From assembly GCA_963715785.1 (NCBI GenBank), contig OY970276.1:2356001-2420000 (forward strand): a DNA stretch of 64,000 nucleotides, in the 5' to 3' direction. The DNA comes from LD21 sp963715785. Its GTDB lineage: Bacteria > Bacteroidota > Bacteroidia > Bacteroidales > VadinHA17. Under the pieces are notes generated by a model that did not search any database, had not been told where the DNA came from, and saw only the letters and a program-made list of their open reading frames with translations. Below are positions 36,374 to 44,971 of the stretch, one piece after another. The position numbers and the translations under genes are program-made. Position 1 is the stretch's first letter. The number at the start of each line of letters is the position of its first letter.

Positions 36374-37406
36374 CTAGACATGAAATCTTTTATAGATAAG
36401 ATCAGGCCGGATTATTAATGAAATATTATTCGACGAACCGGCGAGATGATAGGTTGCCCTGCCGAATTCAATATTAAGGAAGGAGGTATTTATGCCGAAT
36501 CCCCATGAGAATCCGACGGTGGAGGTTTTCGATGCTATTTCAAGCTCCTTTCTTCTCTGATAATTATATCCGGCGCTCAAATAGAAGTTTTTATGAGGTA
36601 TAAGCTCAACTCCAAGAATGACGTGTCTCAGTGAATTTTCCAAAAATCCTGTTGATACCTTGGTATCTTCCGGAGAGACAGTATTCTCATATTGATATGT
36701 GAGGTCGAATTTTTCAAGGTGTCTCAGGGTCAGTGAGAAGCGAAAGGGAGCATGTGCAAGTTTCTGAGTTAAACCCGCCTGAATCTCGAATGGCAATTTC
36801 TCGTGCGGTCCACCGGCATAAGCAGTAATCTGATATCCGGCATTTTTTATTGCCACACCGGCTGAAAAAAGATTACTGCTGTTATGCCAGGCAGCGCCTA
36901 TATCGAAGGCGAATCCGAAGGAATTATATTTTTCAAGCTGCGATAGTACCGGCTTGAAGTTCACTCCTACTGAGATGGAAGAATCTATTTCGCGCGAATA
37001 AATAAATGAAAGTGCATATTCGGCAGCAGTGAAATTTCCAGTAATTATGCCTGAAGCATCTGTTTCTGTGAATGAACCGTAATTAAGATAAGTAAGGCCG
37101 GCAGCAAAATTTCCGGTTCCCTGGAATGATCTTGAATACATGGCCAGGCCATAATTAATACCTGCAAAATAATTCACATAATTCAGGGCAAGACTTTTGT
37201 CCATACCTGCATTAAGAAGAGCAGGATTATGGTATGCCAGGTTGAGATCATTTCCCGGCAGTGATACATTTGTGCCTCCAAGTGAAGAAACAAGTCCGGA
37301 GTGTGTGAGATTTAAAAATTCATAGATATTATCACCACCGGTTTGAGAGAAGGAAGGTGATAAGGTTATTATAAACAGGAGAGAAACCCAGGATCCTTTT
37401 TTTCAT
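36374..37406 (-). CDS. porQ: Type IX secretion protein PorQ, frameshifted in an A7 run next to the start
   Basis: PorQ is an outer-membrane beta-barrel protein tied to the type IX secretion system. The intact frame from ATG 37204 gives 276 residues with barrel strands (LNYVNYFAGINYGLAMYSR, GLTYLNYGSF) but no export signal. The missing N-terminus lies upstream in the same frame back to about 37395: SPSFSQTGGDNIYEFLNL, then AYHNPALLNAG leading into the Met. An ATG at 37404-37406 starts a perfect signal peptide only if one A of the run at 37397-37403 is dropped (MKKGSWVSLLFIITLSPSFS). As written, the ATG frame stops after 24 codons. The extra A is a sequencing/assembly error, a lesion, or a slippage site. 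The rebuilt length of ~343 residues fits the family. Confidence 0.85.
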
Positions 37407-37498
37407 AATTACACTCACAAACCAAAGATAGCATCATTTATTTAACGCATCCGCGAGGTGAAATAGTATTAGTTGGTAATATATGGCTGTATAGGGAG

Positions 37499-38422
37499 TC
37501 AGGCAGTTTTTCCCGTAAGGGCAAGAGCATCGTCAATACGTTTATGCCTGCCATTAAGCTGAGACATAAACAAGCCGGCAATTACAATTGCCATCCCGGC
37601 AACATTCTGGAATGTAAGCTTTTCGCCAATAAGCACGAATGAGAACAGAGCTGTGAAAACAGGAATACAGTTTGAAAAAACATTTGCTTTCGTAATTCCT
37701 ATGGCTCTTACCGACCAGGCAAAGAGTATAAATGCTCCGCATGAAGCAAAGATTGAAAGTTCAATAATTGGTTTGAAAACTTCAAAGGTCAGCGGAATGG
37801 AGATGAAATGCCTGAGATCGAAAATCAGAAACAGAGGCATAAAAAGGACTGCTCCGATAAAATTCTGGACATAAACAATATAAACGGGTGAATATGTTCC
37901 GACAAGGCGGCTCAGGGTGAGATTATAACCTACGGCTGAAAATACGGCAAGAGTAAGAAACCCAAGTCCTTTAACATTGAAGGAAATGCTGCCGTCGCTG
38001 TTAAGAATAAATACAAGAACTCCTATAAAGGATAAAATAATTCCGGCATAATTTATTGCTTTCAGCTTCTCTTTAAAGATTATCCAGGCACCAATAGTGG
38101 CAAATACCGGAATGGTTGATATTAAAACTGAACATACGGTTGCTGATACGTAGGTTAATCCGAAGCTCTCGCCAAGGAAATAAAAGAATGGTTCAAACAA
38201 TGCCAGCATAAGAAAAAGTTTCCGGTCGGCTTTTTTTATCTTCATGAAACTCCTGGTAACAAGGAGGAATGCCGCTAGGAGAACTACCGAAAGAGCCAGC
38301 CTGATGAAGACAATTGTTATGGGGAGGAATGTTTTGTTAGCTACTTTAAACCAGATAAATGAAAATGCCCAGAAGATCATCGCCAGTACAACTGCGCTAT
38401 ATGTTTTTACTTTTTTGTTCAA
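37499..38422 (-). CDS. EamA/DMT-family transporter
   Basis: This is a ten-helix drug/metabolite transporter of the EamA type with two internal repeats (repeat 1 from AVVLAMIFWAFSFIWFKVA, repeat 2 from LGFLTLAVFSAVGYNLTLSR). The substrate is unknown. The frame is open upstream to a GTG at 38572, but that N-terminal extension is not hydrophobic and family members usually begin just before the first helix, so TTG 38422 (LNKKVKTYSA..) is chosen; ATG 38494 is the alternative. The 447 bases up to etfB at 38870 contain the divergent promoters and no other gene that I can support. Confidence 0.82.
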   Translation of the reverse strand: MNKKVKTYSAVVLAMIFWAFSFIWFKVANKTFLPITIVFIRLALSVVLLAAFLLVTRSFMKIKKADRKLFLMLALFEPFFYFLGESFGLTYVSATVCSVLISTIPVFATIGAWIIFKEKLKAINYAGIILSFIGVLVFILNSDGSISFNVKGLGFLTLAVFSAVGYNLTLSRLVGTYSPVYIVYVQNFIGAVLFMPLFLIFDLRHFISIPLTFEVFKPIIELSIFASCGAFILFAWSVRAIGITKANVFSNCIPVFTALFSFVLIGEKLTFQNVAGMAIVIAGLFMSQLNGRHKRIDDALALTGKTA

Positions 38423-38869
38423 TTTGTAAACAGGAATATATTTGAGTGATTTTGGCGCTGCGAATTTATATTTAAAATATGTATATCCGAACATATTTCC
38501 GGCAATTTTTTCTACTGGAAGGCAAGCAATGATTCCTTCAATGCGGAGTGATTTTCTACCGCCAGAGTCCACAGAGGATTAACAGCTCTGAGGCAGATTT
38601 TCTTTTTATTCCATTGAGGTTAAATGATACCTGAAACGCAAATCCTTCGACTGTAATTATTACAGGATAGTATAGGATTGTACAATGATAAGCAGTGTAG
38701 CCTGTTAAGCTTGCGTATTCTTTCGAATAGCCGTAAATAATGATATTTATGCGATTTGATTGTGATACATAAATTATTATATTTGCCGCCTCAATGGTTG
38801 AACAACTCATATTTGGTTCTATCAAACAATTTAAGACGAGCTAATTAACTAATTAATATTTAATCTTAG

Positions 38870-39620
38870 ATGAAAATTCTGGTTTGTATCAGTAATGTTC
38901 CCGACACAACGACAAAAATAAAATTTGCCGAAGGAAATACCTCAATTGACACTACCGGTATTCAGTGGGTTATAAACCCATGGGACGAGCTATCCCTTAC
39001 ACGTGCCCTTGAATTAAAGGATGACTCCTCCAACGGAATAACGTCTGTTACTGTCATTCATGTCGGTCTGCCCGCCTCAGAGCCTACAATACGGAAAGCC
39101 CTGGCCATTGGAGCTGATGATGCTATCAGAGTGAATGCACAATCATCAGATTCATTCTTTGTTGCCGCACAGATCGCTGAAGTGGTTAAGAATAGACCCC
39201 TTTGACATTATTTTGTGCGGAATAGAATCGAGCGATTTCAATGGTTCGACAGTGGGAGGGATGATTGCAGAATTTCTTGGAATACCTTCCGTTTCAGCTG
39301 TTTCAGGAATTAAAATTGAGAACGGACAGCCTGTAATGATCCGGGAAATTGACGGAGGAAAGGAGGTCGTTAACGTTCCTGCCCCGTTTGTGGCAATTGT
39401 CCAGAAAGGAATAGCCAAAGAACCCAGAATAGCTGCTATGCGTGGCATTATGATGGCAAGATCAAAACCGGTAAAGGTAATAGAACCGGTTCAGGTTGAA
39501 CTTCTTACAGAGATTTCAGGTTTTGAGAAGCCTGCTCCGCGCGCTGCATGTAAATTTATTGAAGCGGATAATCCTGCAATGCTGCTCGATCTGTTGCAGA
39601 ATGAAGCAAAAGTAATCTGA
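38870..39620 (+). CDS. etfB: Electron transfer flavoprotein beta subunit, frameshifted at CCC CTT TGA C
   Basis: EtfB pairs with EtfA to carry electrons from acyl-CoA dehydrogenases. The first frame (38870-39205) holds the N-terminal half: MKILVCISNVPDTTTKIKF, WVINPWDELSLTRALELK, GADDAIRVN, AAQIAEVVKN. It then meets TGA at 39203-39205. The second half continues in the +1 frame: DIILCGIESSDFNGSTVG, then FVAIVQKGIAKEPRIAAMRG, to a stop at 39618-39620. Together they give ~249 residues, normal for EtfB. The switch falls at CCC CTT TGA C, where skipping one base joins P-L (or P-F) to DIILCG. An extra C in C4 (39197-39200) is the simple explanation; CTT TGA C is also the heptamer used by prfB for programmed +1 frameshifting. 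Confidence 0.88.
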
Positions 39621-39651
39621 AACCAGTTAATAAACAGTAAAATATATCAAT

Positions 39652-40620
39652 ATGTCAGTATTAGTATATACCGAGAATTGGGATGGAAAATTCAAGAAGC
39701 TTTCATTTGAGCTGGTGTCTTATGCAGCCGGAGTTGCAAAAATGCTAAATACTTCTGTGACAGCTGTTTCAATAGGCAGTGTCGATCAAGCTGAGCTAAA
39801 TAAACTTGGAAACTGGGGAGCAAACAAAATTATTGATGCCAATAATGAGCAGCTTAAAGTTCTTGACAGCCAGGTATATGCCAGCGTATTAGCTGATATT
39901 TCCAAAAAAGAAAATGCATCTGTAATAGTTTTTTCAAATAATAATACCGGCAAAGCAATTGCACCGAGATTATCTGTCAGGCTCAAAGCGGGTGTCGGCT
40001 CAGGCGTAAGCAGACTTCCATTAAGCATTGATCCTTTCACGGTTTATAAAAGAACCTATTCAGGGAATGCTTTTGCACATCTTGTAATTAAATCACCGGT
40101 TAAGATCCTCACCCTAGCTCAGAATTCTTATGACCTGGTGGAAATGCCTGTCAATGCTGCCATTGAAAAACTTACTCCGGTTGTTGACAGTTCACTGCTT
40201 AAAACAGTTGTTCGGGATGTCCAGAAACAGTCGGGTAAGATTTTGCTGACCGATGCTGATATTGTGGTTTCTGGAGGAAGAGGAATGAAATCGCCTGATA
40301 ACTGGCCGCCCCTCGTTGAGCTTGCCAGTCTTCTTGGCGCTGCAACAGCATGCTCTCGCCCCGTATCCGATGAAGGATGGCGGCCTCACGAAGAACATAC
40401 CGGTCAGACCGGCAAGATCATTGCCCCAAACCTGTATATAGCGGTAGGTATTTCTGGTGCGACCCAGCACCTTGCCGGTATCAGTTCATCAAAATATATT
40501 GTGGCGATAAACAGCGACAAGGATGCACCTATCTTTGAGGCAGCACAATATGGGATAGTCGGAGATGCGATGAAGGTATTGCCAAAACTCGTTGAGGCTG
40601 TAAAAGAGTTAAGAAAATAA
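39652..40620 (+). CDS. etfA: Electron transfer flavoprotein alpha subunit
   Basis: This 322-residue FAD-binding subunit partners EtfB. The N-terminal domain (MSVLVYTENWDGKFKKLSFE) is followed by the conserved C-terminal FAD domain from about residue 200: DADIVVSGGRGMKSP, ACSRPVSDEGWRPHEEHTG, GKIIAPNLYIAVGISGATQH and IVAINSDKDAPIFEAAQYG. It follows etfB by 31 bases and precedes the membrane FeS protein gene by 117 bases. With these neighbours the ETF most likely links acyl-CoA oxidation to the quinone pool. Confidence 0.94.
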   Translation: MSVLVYTENWDGKFKKLSFELVSYAAGVAKMLNTSVTAVSIGSVDQAELNKLGNWGANKIIDANNEQLKVLDSQVYASVLADISKKENASVIVFSNNNTGKAIAPRLSVRLKAGVGSGVSRLPLSIDPFTVYKRTYSGNAFAHLVIKSPVKILTLAQNSYDLVEMPVNAAIEKLTPVVDSSLLKTVVRDVQKQSGKILLTDADIVVSGGRGMKSPDNWPPLVELASLLGAATACSRPVSDEGWRPHEEHTGQTGKIIAPNLYIAVGISGATQHLAGISSSKYIVAINSDKDAPIFEAAQYGIVGDAMKVLPKLVEAVKELRK

Positions 40621-40737
40621 ATAATTATATACTACCTGCCATGGAAAGCCCGAAAATCAATTTATTTACCCCGACAAGGGTAGTAAATTAATTTCCTCAG
40701 GAGCTTTTAAAACGATGGAAAACGAAGTAAATCAATT

Positions 40738-42063
40738 ATGACGAAACAGCTGGTTTTTGCATTAACTCTTCTGATTACACTTGGAATATTTTCTTACACC
40801 GTAAGAAGAATATTAAGGTTTTTTAAGCTTACCAGGCCGGCTTTCCCAGTGAGAGACTTTGGCAAAAGAACAAAGGTTATGCTCTCGGTGGCTTTTGGCC
40901 AGACAAAAATTTTCAGGAGACCTGTCATAGGTTTCTTCCATGCCCTTGTCTTCTGGGGATTCTGCGTTATTATCTTTGGAAGTATTGAAATGGTGATCGA
41001 CGGACTCACCGGAACTGAAAGAGTATTAAAATTTCTGGGACCTGTATACAACATTATAATGGCTTCCGGTGATATCTTTGCTCTGCTGGTAGCCATCTCA
41101 ATAGTTATCTTTTTGAGTCGCAGGATATTCTTTCATATTAAAAGATTTGAAGGAATCGAGATGAAAAAAATGACTCATATCGATGCAAATATTGCTCTTT
41201 CGATAATCCTTCTGCTTATGCTTTCCCTCCTGGCTATGAATACAGGATATGTTGAGTATAAGAAAATATCAGGTGAACCGGCATTGGGACTGTTTCCTGT
41301 CAGTAATCTGATAGCAGGCTTCATCTCCTCCGGAAATGCAGAGAGTTACAGGGTATTATATGAAACTTCATGGTGGGTTCATATACTTCTGATATTCTTC
41401 TTTGCGAATATGCTCCCTTATTCAAAGCATTTTCACGTTTTCATGTCTGTGCCGAATGTCTTTCTTTCGAGGCTCGATCCTCTTGGAAAGCTTCCGAATA
41501 TGGACAGTATAACCAGGGAAGTTAAGCTGATGCTTGATCCAAACACAGCTTTTGCAACTGCCACAGACACCACCGCGCCTGAACGTTTTGGCGTAAAGGA
41601 CGTTGAAGATGCTTCATGGAAAAACTATTTTGATTCCCTGGCCTGTACACAGTGCGGAAGATGCACTTCTGTCTGTCCTGCTAATCTCACAGGGAAGAAA
41701 TTATCTCCACGGAAAATAATTATGGATCTCCGGGCAAGAATGAATGAAAAAGGGCCGCTCATGGTCAAAAACGGAAGGGATTTCAATGATAAACGTTCGC
41801 TTTTGAGAGATTTTATTACAGAGGAAGAGCTCTGGGCATGCACAACCTGTAATGCCTGTGCAAAAGAGTGCCCTATCAACATCAATCATCCGACCCTGAT
41901 AATCGACATGCGACGGTACCTGGTTATGGAAGAAGCCTCAGCACCCGGTGAAATAAAAACATTATTCAACAATATTGAAAATAACGGGGCTCCATGGCAG
42001 TATTCAGCTGAAGACAGGATGCTATGGGCAAAAGATCTGGAAATGAACATTAAGGTTAATTAA
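40738..42063 (+). CDS. Membrane HdrC-like FeS protein, ETF:quinone oxidoreductase (EMO-type) membrane part
   Basis: This 441-residue membrane protein has about six hydrophobic segments in the first ~240 residues, arranged like NarI/DsrM-type cytochrome b subunits with possible heme ligands in GFFHALVFWGFC, RRIFFHIKRF and WWVHILLIFF. A cytosolic tail carries two [4Fe-4S] motifs, CTQCGRCTSVCP and CTTCNACAKECP. Single-protein versions with two CCG domains attached are described as ETF:(mena)quinone oxidoreductases (EMO, DUF224 type). Here the CCG part is the separate next gene. Inference: it takes electrons from EtfAB and reduces menaquinone. The start is ATG 40738. Confidence 0.85.
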   Translation: MTKQLVFALTLLITLGIFSYTVRRILRFFKLTRPAFPVRDFGKRTKVMLSVAFGQTKIFRRPVIGFFHALVFWGFCVIIFGSIEMVIDGLTGTERVLKFLGPVYNIIMASGDIFALLVAISIVIFLSRRIFFHIKRFEGIEMKKMTHIDANIALSIILLLMLSLLAMNTGYVEYKKISGEPALGLFPVSNLIAGFISSGNAESYRVLYETSWWVHILLIFFFANMLPYSKHFHVFMSVPNVFLSRLDPLGKLPNMDSITREVKLMLDPNTAFATATDTTAPERFGVKDVEDASWKNYFDSLACTQCGRCTSVCPANLTGKKLSPRKIIMDLRARMNEKGPLMVKNGRDFNDKRSLLRDFITEEELWACTTCNACAKECPININHPTLIIDMRRYLVMEEASAPGEIKTLFNNIENNGAPWQYSAEDRMLWAKDLEMNIKVN

Positions 42064-42128
42064 AATTGGCAACCCGGTGCAGGTAAAGGAGAACACATCA
42101 AAAAGCTGATAATAAGATAAGGAAAGAA

Positions 42129-42923
42129 ATGGAAACCCGAAAGATTGAAGTACCTGTAATGGCGGACCTTTTTGCAAAAGGCGAGAAACCTGAATACCTT
42201 TTTTGGGTCGGTTGTGCCGGAGCTTTCGATGACAGGTATAAGAAAGTTGTAAGGGCATTTACAAAGATCCTCACGCATCTGAATGTAAGCTTTGCCGTTC
42301 TCGGGAAGGAAGAAACCTGTAATGGTGATCCGGCACGGAGAGCTGGCAATGAAATGCTCTACCAGATGCAAGCCCTGCAGGTCATTGAGATATTCGCAAG
42401 GTATGAAGTAAAAAAAATAATTACTATCTGCCCCCATTGCTTCAACATTTTCAAAAATGAATATCCCGACCTTGGCGGCAAGTACGAGGTGATAAACTAT
42501 CTGCAGTTCCTTAACGGTAATATTGAAGCCGGAAATCTGAAGATCGATCCGGCTTCGCTTGAAAACATATCGGTAACCTATCACGATCCATGCTATTTGG
42601 GAAGAGCCAACGACATTTACGATGAACCCCGCAATATTCTAAGGCATCTGACAGGAAATCTGGTGGAGATGCACCGGCACAAGAGTTTTTCACTGTGCTG
42701 TGGCGCTGGTGGTGCCCAGATGTTTAAGGAAGCTGAAAAAGGCACTAAAGAAGTTTTTATTGAAAGGACTGAAGATGCTCTTAAGACCAATGCCAGTGTA
42801 ATTGCAACTGCCTGTCCATTCTGTATGACGATGCTGACCGATGGCATTAAATATAAAAATAAGGAGCAGGAGATAAGGAACCTCGATATTGCCGAGCTTA
42901 TCGCACAATCAATTGATTTATAA
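42129..42923 (+). CDS. CCG-domain (HdrB-like) FeS protein
   Basis: This 264-residue cytosolic protein has two cysteine-rich CCG domains of the heterodisulfide reductase B type. The first spans FWVGCAGAFDDRYKKV, EETCNGDPARRAG and ICPHCFNIFKNEYP. The second spans TYHDPCYLGRANDIYDEPR, SLCCGAGGAQMF and TACPFCMTML. CCG domains bind non-cubane [4Fe-4S] clusters in HdrB. Gene order (etfBA, membrane FeS protein, this gene, acyl-CoA dehydrogenase) suggests it is the redox partner facing EtfAB, completing a split EMO complex. Confidence 0.88.
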   Translation: METRKIEVPVMADLFAKGEKPEYLFWVGCAGAFDDRYKKVVRAFTKILTHLNVSFAVLGKEETCNGDPARRAGNEMLYQMQALQVIEIFARYEVKKIITICPHCFNIFKNEYPDLGGKYEVINYLQFLNGNIEAGNLKIDPASLENISVTYHDPCYLGRANDIYDEPRNILRHLTGNLVEMHRHKSFSLCCGAGGAQMFKEAEKGTKEVFIERTEDALKTNASVIATACPFCMTMLTDGIKYKNKEQEIRNLDIAELIAQSIDL

Positions 42924-42950
42924 AGTAGTCCAAATAATTATTTGATAACC

Positions 42951-44729
42951 ATGGAAAATAATAAACTCTTGAAAAGCGGTGAATTTCTTGTAAGAGAAGT
43001 TTCAGCAGCTGATGTTTTTATCCCTGAAGAATTTAATGAGGAGCAGAAGATGATCGCTCAGACATGCAGCGATTTTCTGGAAGCGGAAGTGTATCCAAAT
43101 CTTGAAAAGGTTGAGAAAAGCGACCGGGAGCTGATGAAGAGCATTCTTAAAAAGTCAGGGGAGCTGGGACTGATGGGTGTATCAATCCCCGAAGAGTTTG
43201 GTGGTTTCGGACAATCGTTTGTGACTCAGATGCTTGTCGCTGAAACAACCGGAGCTGGTTATTCATTTTCGGTAGCTTATATGGCGCATTGCGGAATAGG
43301 CACTCTGCCAATAATGTACTATGGGAATAAAGATCAGCGTGAGCGGTACGTTACAAAGCTGGCAACCGGGGAACTCATCGGGGCATATTGTCTTACTGAG
43401 CCGGGAGCAGGCAGTGATGCAAACTCTGGAAAGACAAATGCAAAATTAAGTGAAGAAGGGACTCATTATATTCTGAATGGCCAGAAGATGTGGATCACAA
43501 ATGCCGGATTTGCTGATACGCTTGTAGTATTTGCAAAAATTGATACCGACAGGGTACTGAGCTCATTTATTGTCGAAACCAAATATCCCGGAGTGGTTAT
43601 TGGTCCTGACGAGCACAAGATGGGAATCAAGGGATCCTCAACCGCACAGATCTATTTCAATGATGTTAAGGTACCGGTGGAAAACCTCCTGGGAAAGAGG
43701 GGAGAAGGGTTCAGAATAGCACTTAGTATTCTTCATATGGGCCGTCTCAAACTCGGGGCAAATGTAATCGGAGCGGCTAAAAAAGCTATCAATGACTCGG
43801 TTAAGTATGCCAATGAGAGAAAGCAGTTTGGCGTATTGATTTCGACATTCGGTGCCCTTAAACATAAGCTTGCTGAACAGGTGATCAGACTTTTTGCTTC
43901 AGAGTCAGCTGTATACAGGGTAAGCTCTGATGTCGACAGTCTTTTGAAGCAGCTTACTGTTGACTGCGGTGATTATGGCAGGGCTTCAATTGAGTCTATC
44001 AGCCACTACGCTGTGGAAGCTGCTATCCTGAAAGTTGTTGGATCGGAGATGCTTGATTTCGTGGCAGATGAAGCAGTTCAGATTCACGGCGGAATGGGCT
44101 ATTCTGCCGAGATGGCAGTTGAAAGAGGCTACAGGGATTCCAGGATCAACCGGATCTTTGAGGGAACAAACGAAATAAACCGTCTGCTTGTGGTGGACAC
44201 TGCGATGAAACGTGCAATGAAGGGAGAGTTTGATCTATTTGGAGAAGCAGCGAAGCTGTATTCTGAATTGGATAGCATCTCCGATAATAAACCTGATGGC
44301 GAGAGCTTTTTCCAGGAAAAATCGAGGTATATCAAAAACTTCAAGAAAGCCATTCTGATTTGCATACATGGCGCTTCCACGACTTTTGGCAAGGGTCTTA
44401 TCAATGAACAGGAAGTACTTAATAATATAGCTGAAATGATGATGGAAACATATGTTTCCGAATCGCTTGCCCTCAGAGTCGAGAAAATGTCGGCAATCAA
44501 TGGGGATGGCTCGGTTTACAAGGATATGCTCAATGTAAACATATTTGACACTGCCGGCATCGTCAGGAAATCAGCCCTTGAAGCTATTGGTTCATTTTCG
44601 ACTTCTGAAAACTGCCCGGCATTGATAAAGGCAATTGAAAACCTGTCAAGGGTTGAGTGTGTGAATGTGAAGGATGCAAGACGGCGCATAGCTGATAAGC
44701 TGATTGCAGATAATGCTTACAAGTTCTGA
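42951..44729 (+). CDS. Acyl-CoA dehydrogenase, long form with C-terminal extension
   Basis: This 592-residue FAD enzyme oxidises an acyl-CoA to the enoyl-CoA and passes electrons to EtfAB. The core (~residues 30-430) shows GELGLMGVSIPEEFGG, YCLTEPGAGSDA, MWITNAGFADT, GIKGSSTAQIYFNDVKVP, ERKQFGVLISTFGALK, QIHGGMGYSAEMAVERGYRD and the likely catalytic Glu in RIFEGTNEINRLL. The last ~160 residues are helical, as in the long acyl-CoA dehydrogenases of Bacteroidota. ATG 42951 is preferred to TTG 42942. It is the last gene of the electron-transfer operon and is followed at once by the palindrome that contains the IS110 pair. Confidence 0.93.
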   Translation: MENNKLLKSGEFLVREVSAADVFIPEEFNEEQKMIAQTCSDFLEAEVYPNLEKVEKSDRELMKSILKKSGELGLMGVSIPEEFGGFGQSFVTQMLVAETTGAGYSFSVAYMAHCGIGTLPIMYYGNKDQRERYVTKLATGELIGAYCLTEPGAGSDANSGKTNAKLSEEGTHYILNGQKMWITNAGFADTLVVFAKIDTDRVLSSFIVETKYPGVVIGPDEHKMGIKGSSTAQIYFNDVKVPVENLLGKRGEGFRIALSILHMGRLKLGANVIGAAKKAINDSVKYANERKQFGVLISTFGALKHKLAEQVIRLFASESAVYRVSSDVDSLLKQLTVDCGDYGRASIESISHYAVEAAILKVVGSEMLDFVADEAVQIHGGMGYSAEMAVERGYRDSRINRIFEGTNEINRLLVVDTAMKRAMKGEFDLFGEAAKLYSELDSISDNKPDGESFFQEKSRYIKNFKKAILICIHGASTTFGKGLINEQEVLNNIAEMMMETYVSESLALRVEKMSAINGDGSVYKDMLNVNIFDTAGIVRKSALEAIGSFSTSENCPALIKAIENLSRVECVNVKDARRRIADKLIADNAYKF

Positions 44730-44752
44730 GAATTCAGAAACTTAAATATGGA

Positions 44753-44869
44753 GAGGCTGTCTCAAAAGTCAAAAATTGATGTAATTCTTTCTCTGTGTAG
44801 CTCTGTGTCTTCTCTGTGGCTCTCTGTGTAACAAATAATTAAGAACTTACACAGAGATCACAGAGTTTC
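44753..44869 (+). repeat. Left part of a palindromic repeat interrupted by IS110 elements
   Basis: GAGGCTGTCTCAAAAGTC (44753-44770) is the inverse, with one mismatch, of GACTTTTGAGACGGCCTC at 48329-48346 beyond the IS pair. Inside it are runs built from TCTGTG (44799-44831) and, past a short spacer, from CACAGAG (44850-44876), which are inverse to each other. Joining the two sides across the IS elements rebuilds a nested palindrome of about 150 bases located 23 bases after the acyl-CoA dehydrogenase stop, probably the operon's original terminator or a dispersed repeat. Confidence 0.75.
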
Positions 44870-44971
44870 CACAGAGTTATTTCGTTGAAAGTTTAATTTT
44901 TTTGAAAAAATATATATAAAGTTCTTTGACATTTTGTAATCGGGAGTATTAAAGTTATTGGAGTTAAATAA

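Noticed and set aside
38556..38825. 89-residue leftward ORF upstream of etfB
   Set aside because: No family likeness or signal. It overlaps the doubtful extension of the EamA gene and the etfB promoter space, and its composition looks like a chance frame.
42060..42584. 174-residue leftward ORF inside the CCG-protein gene
   Set aside because: Shadow of a strongly supported gene with conserved cysteine motifs; the antisense product resembles nothing known.
44799..44876. TCTGTG/CACAGAG runs considered as a CRISPR-like array
   Set aside because: Units are only 6-9 bases, irregularly spaced and inverted to each other, with no unique spacers and no cas genes. They form part of a palindrome.
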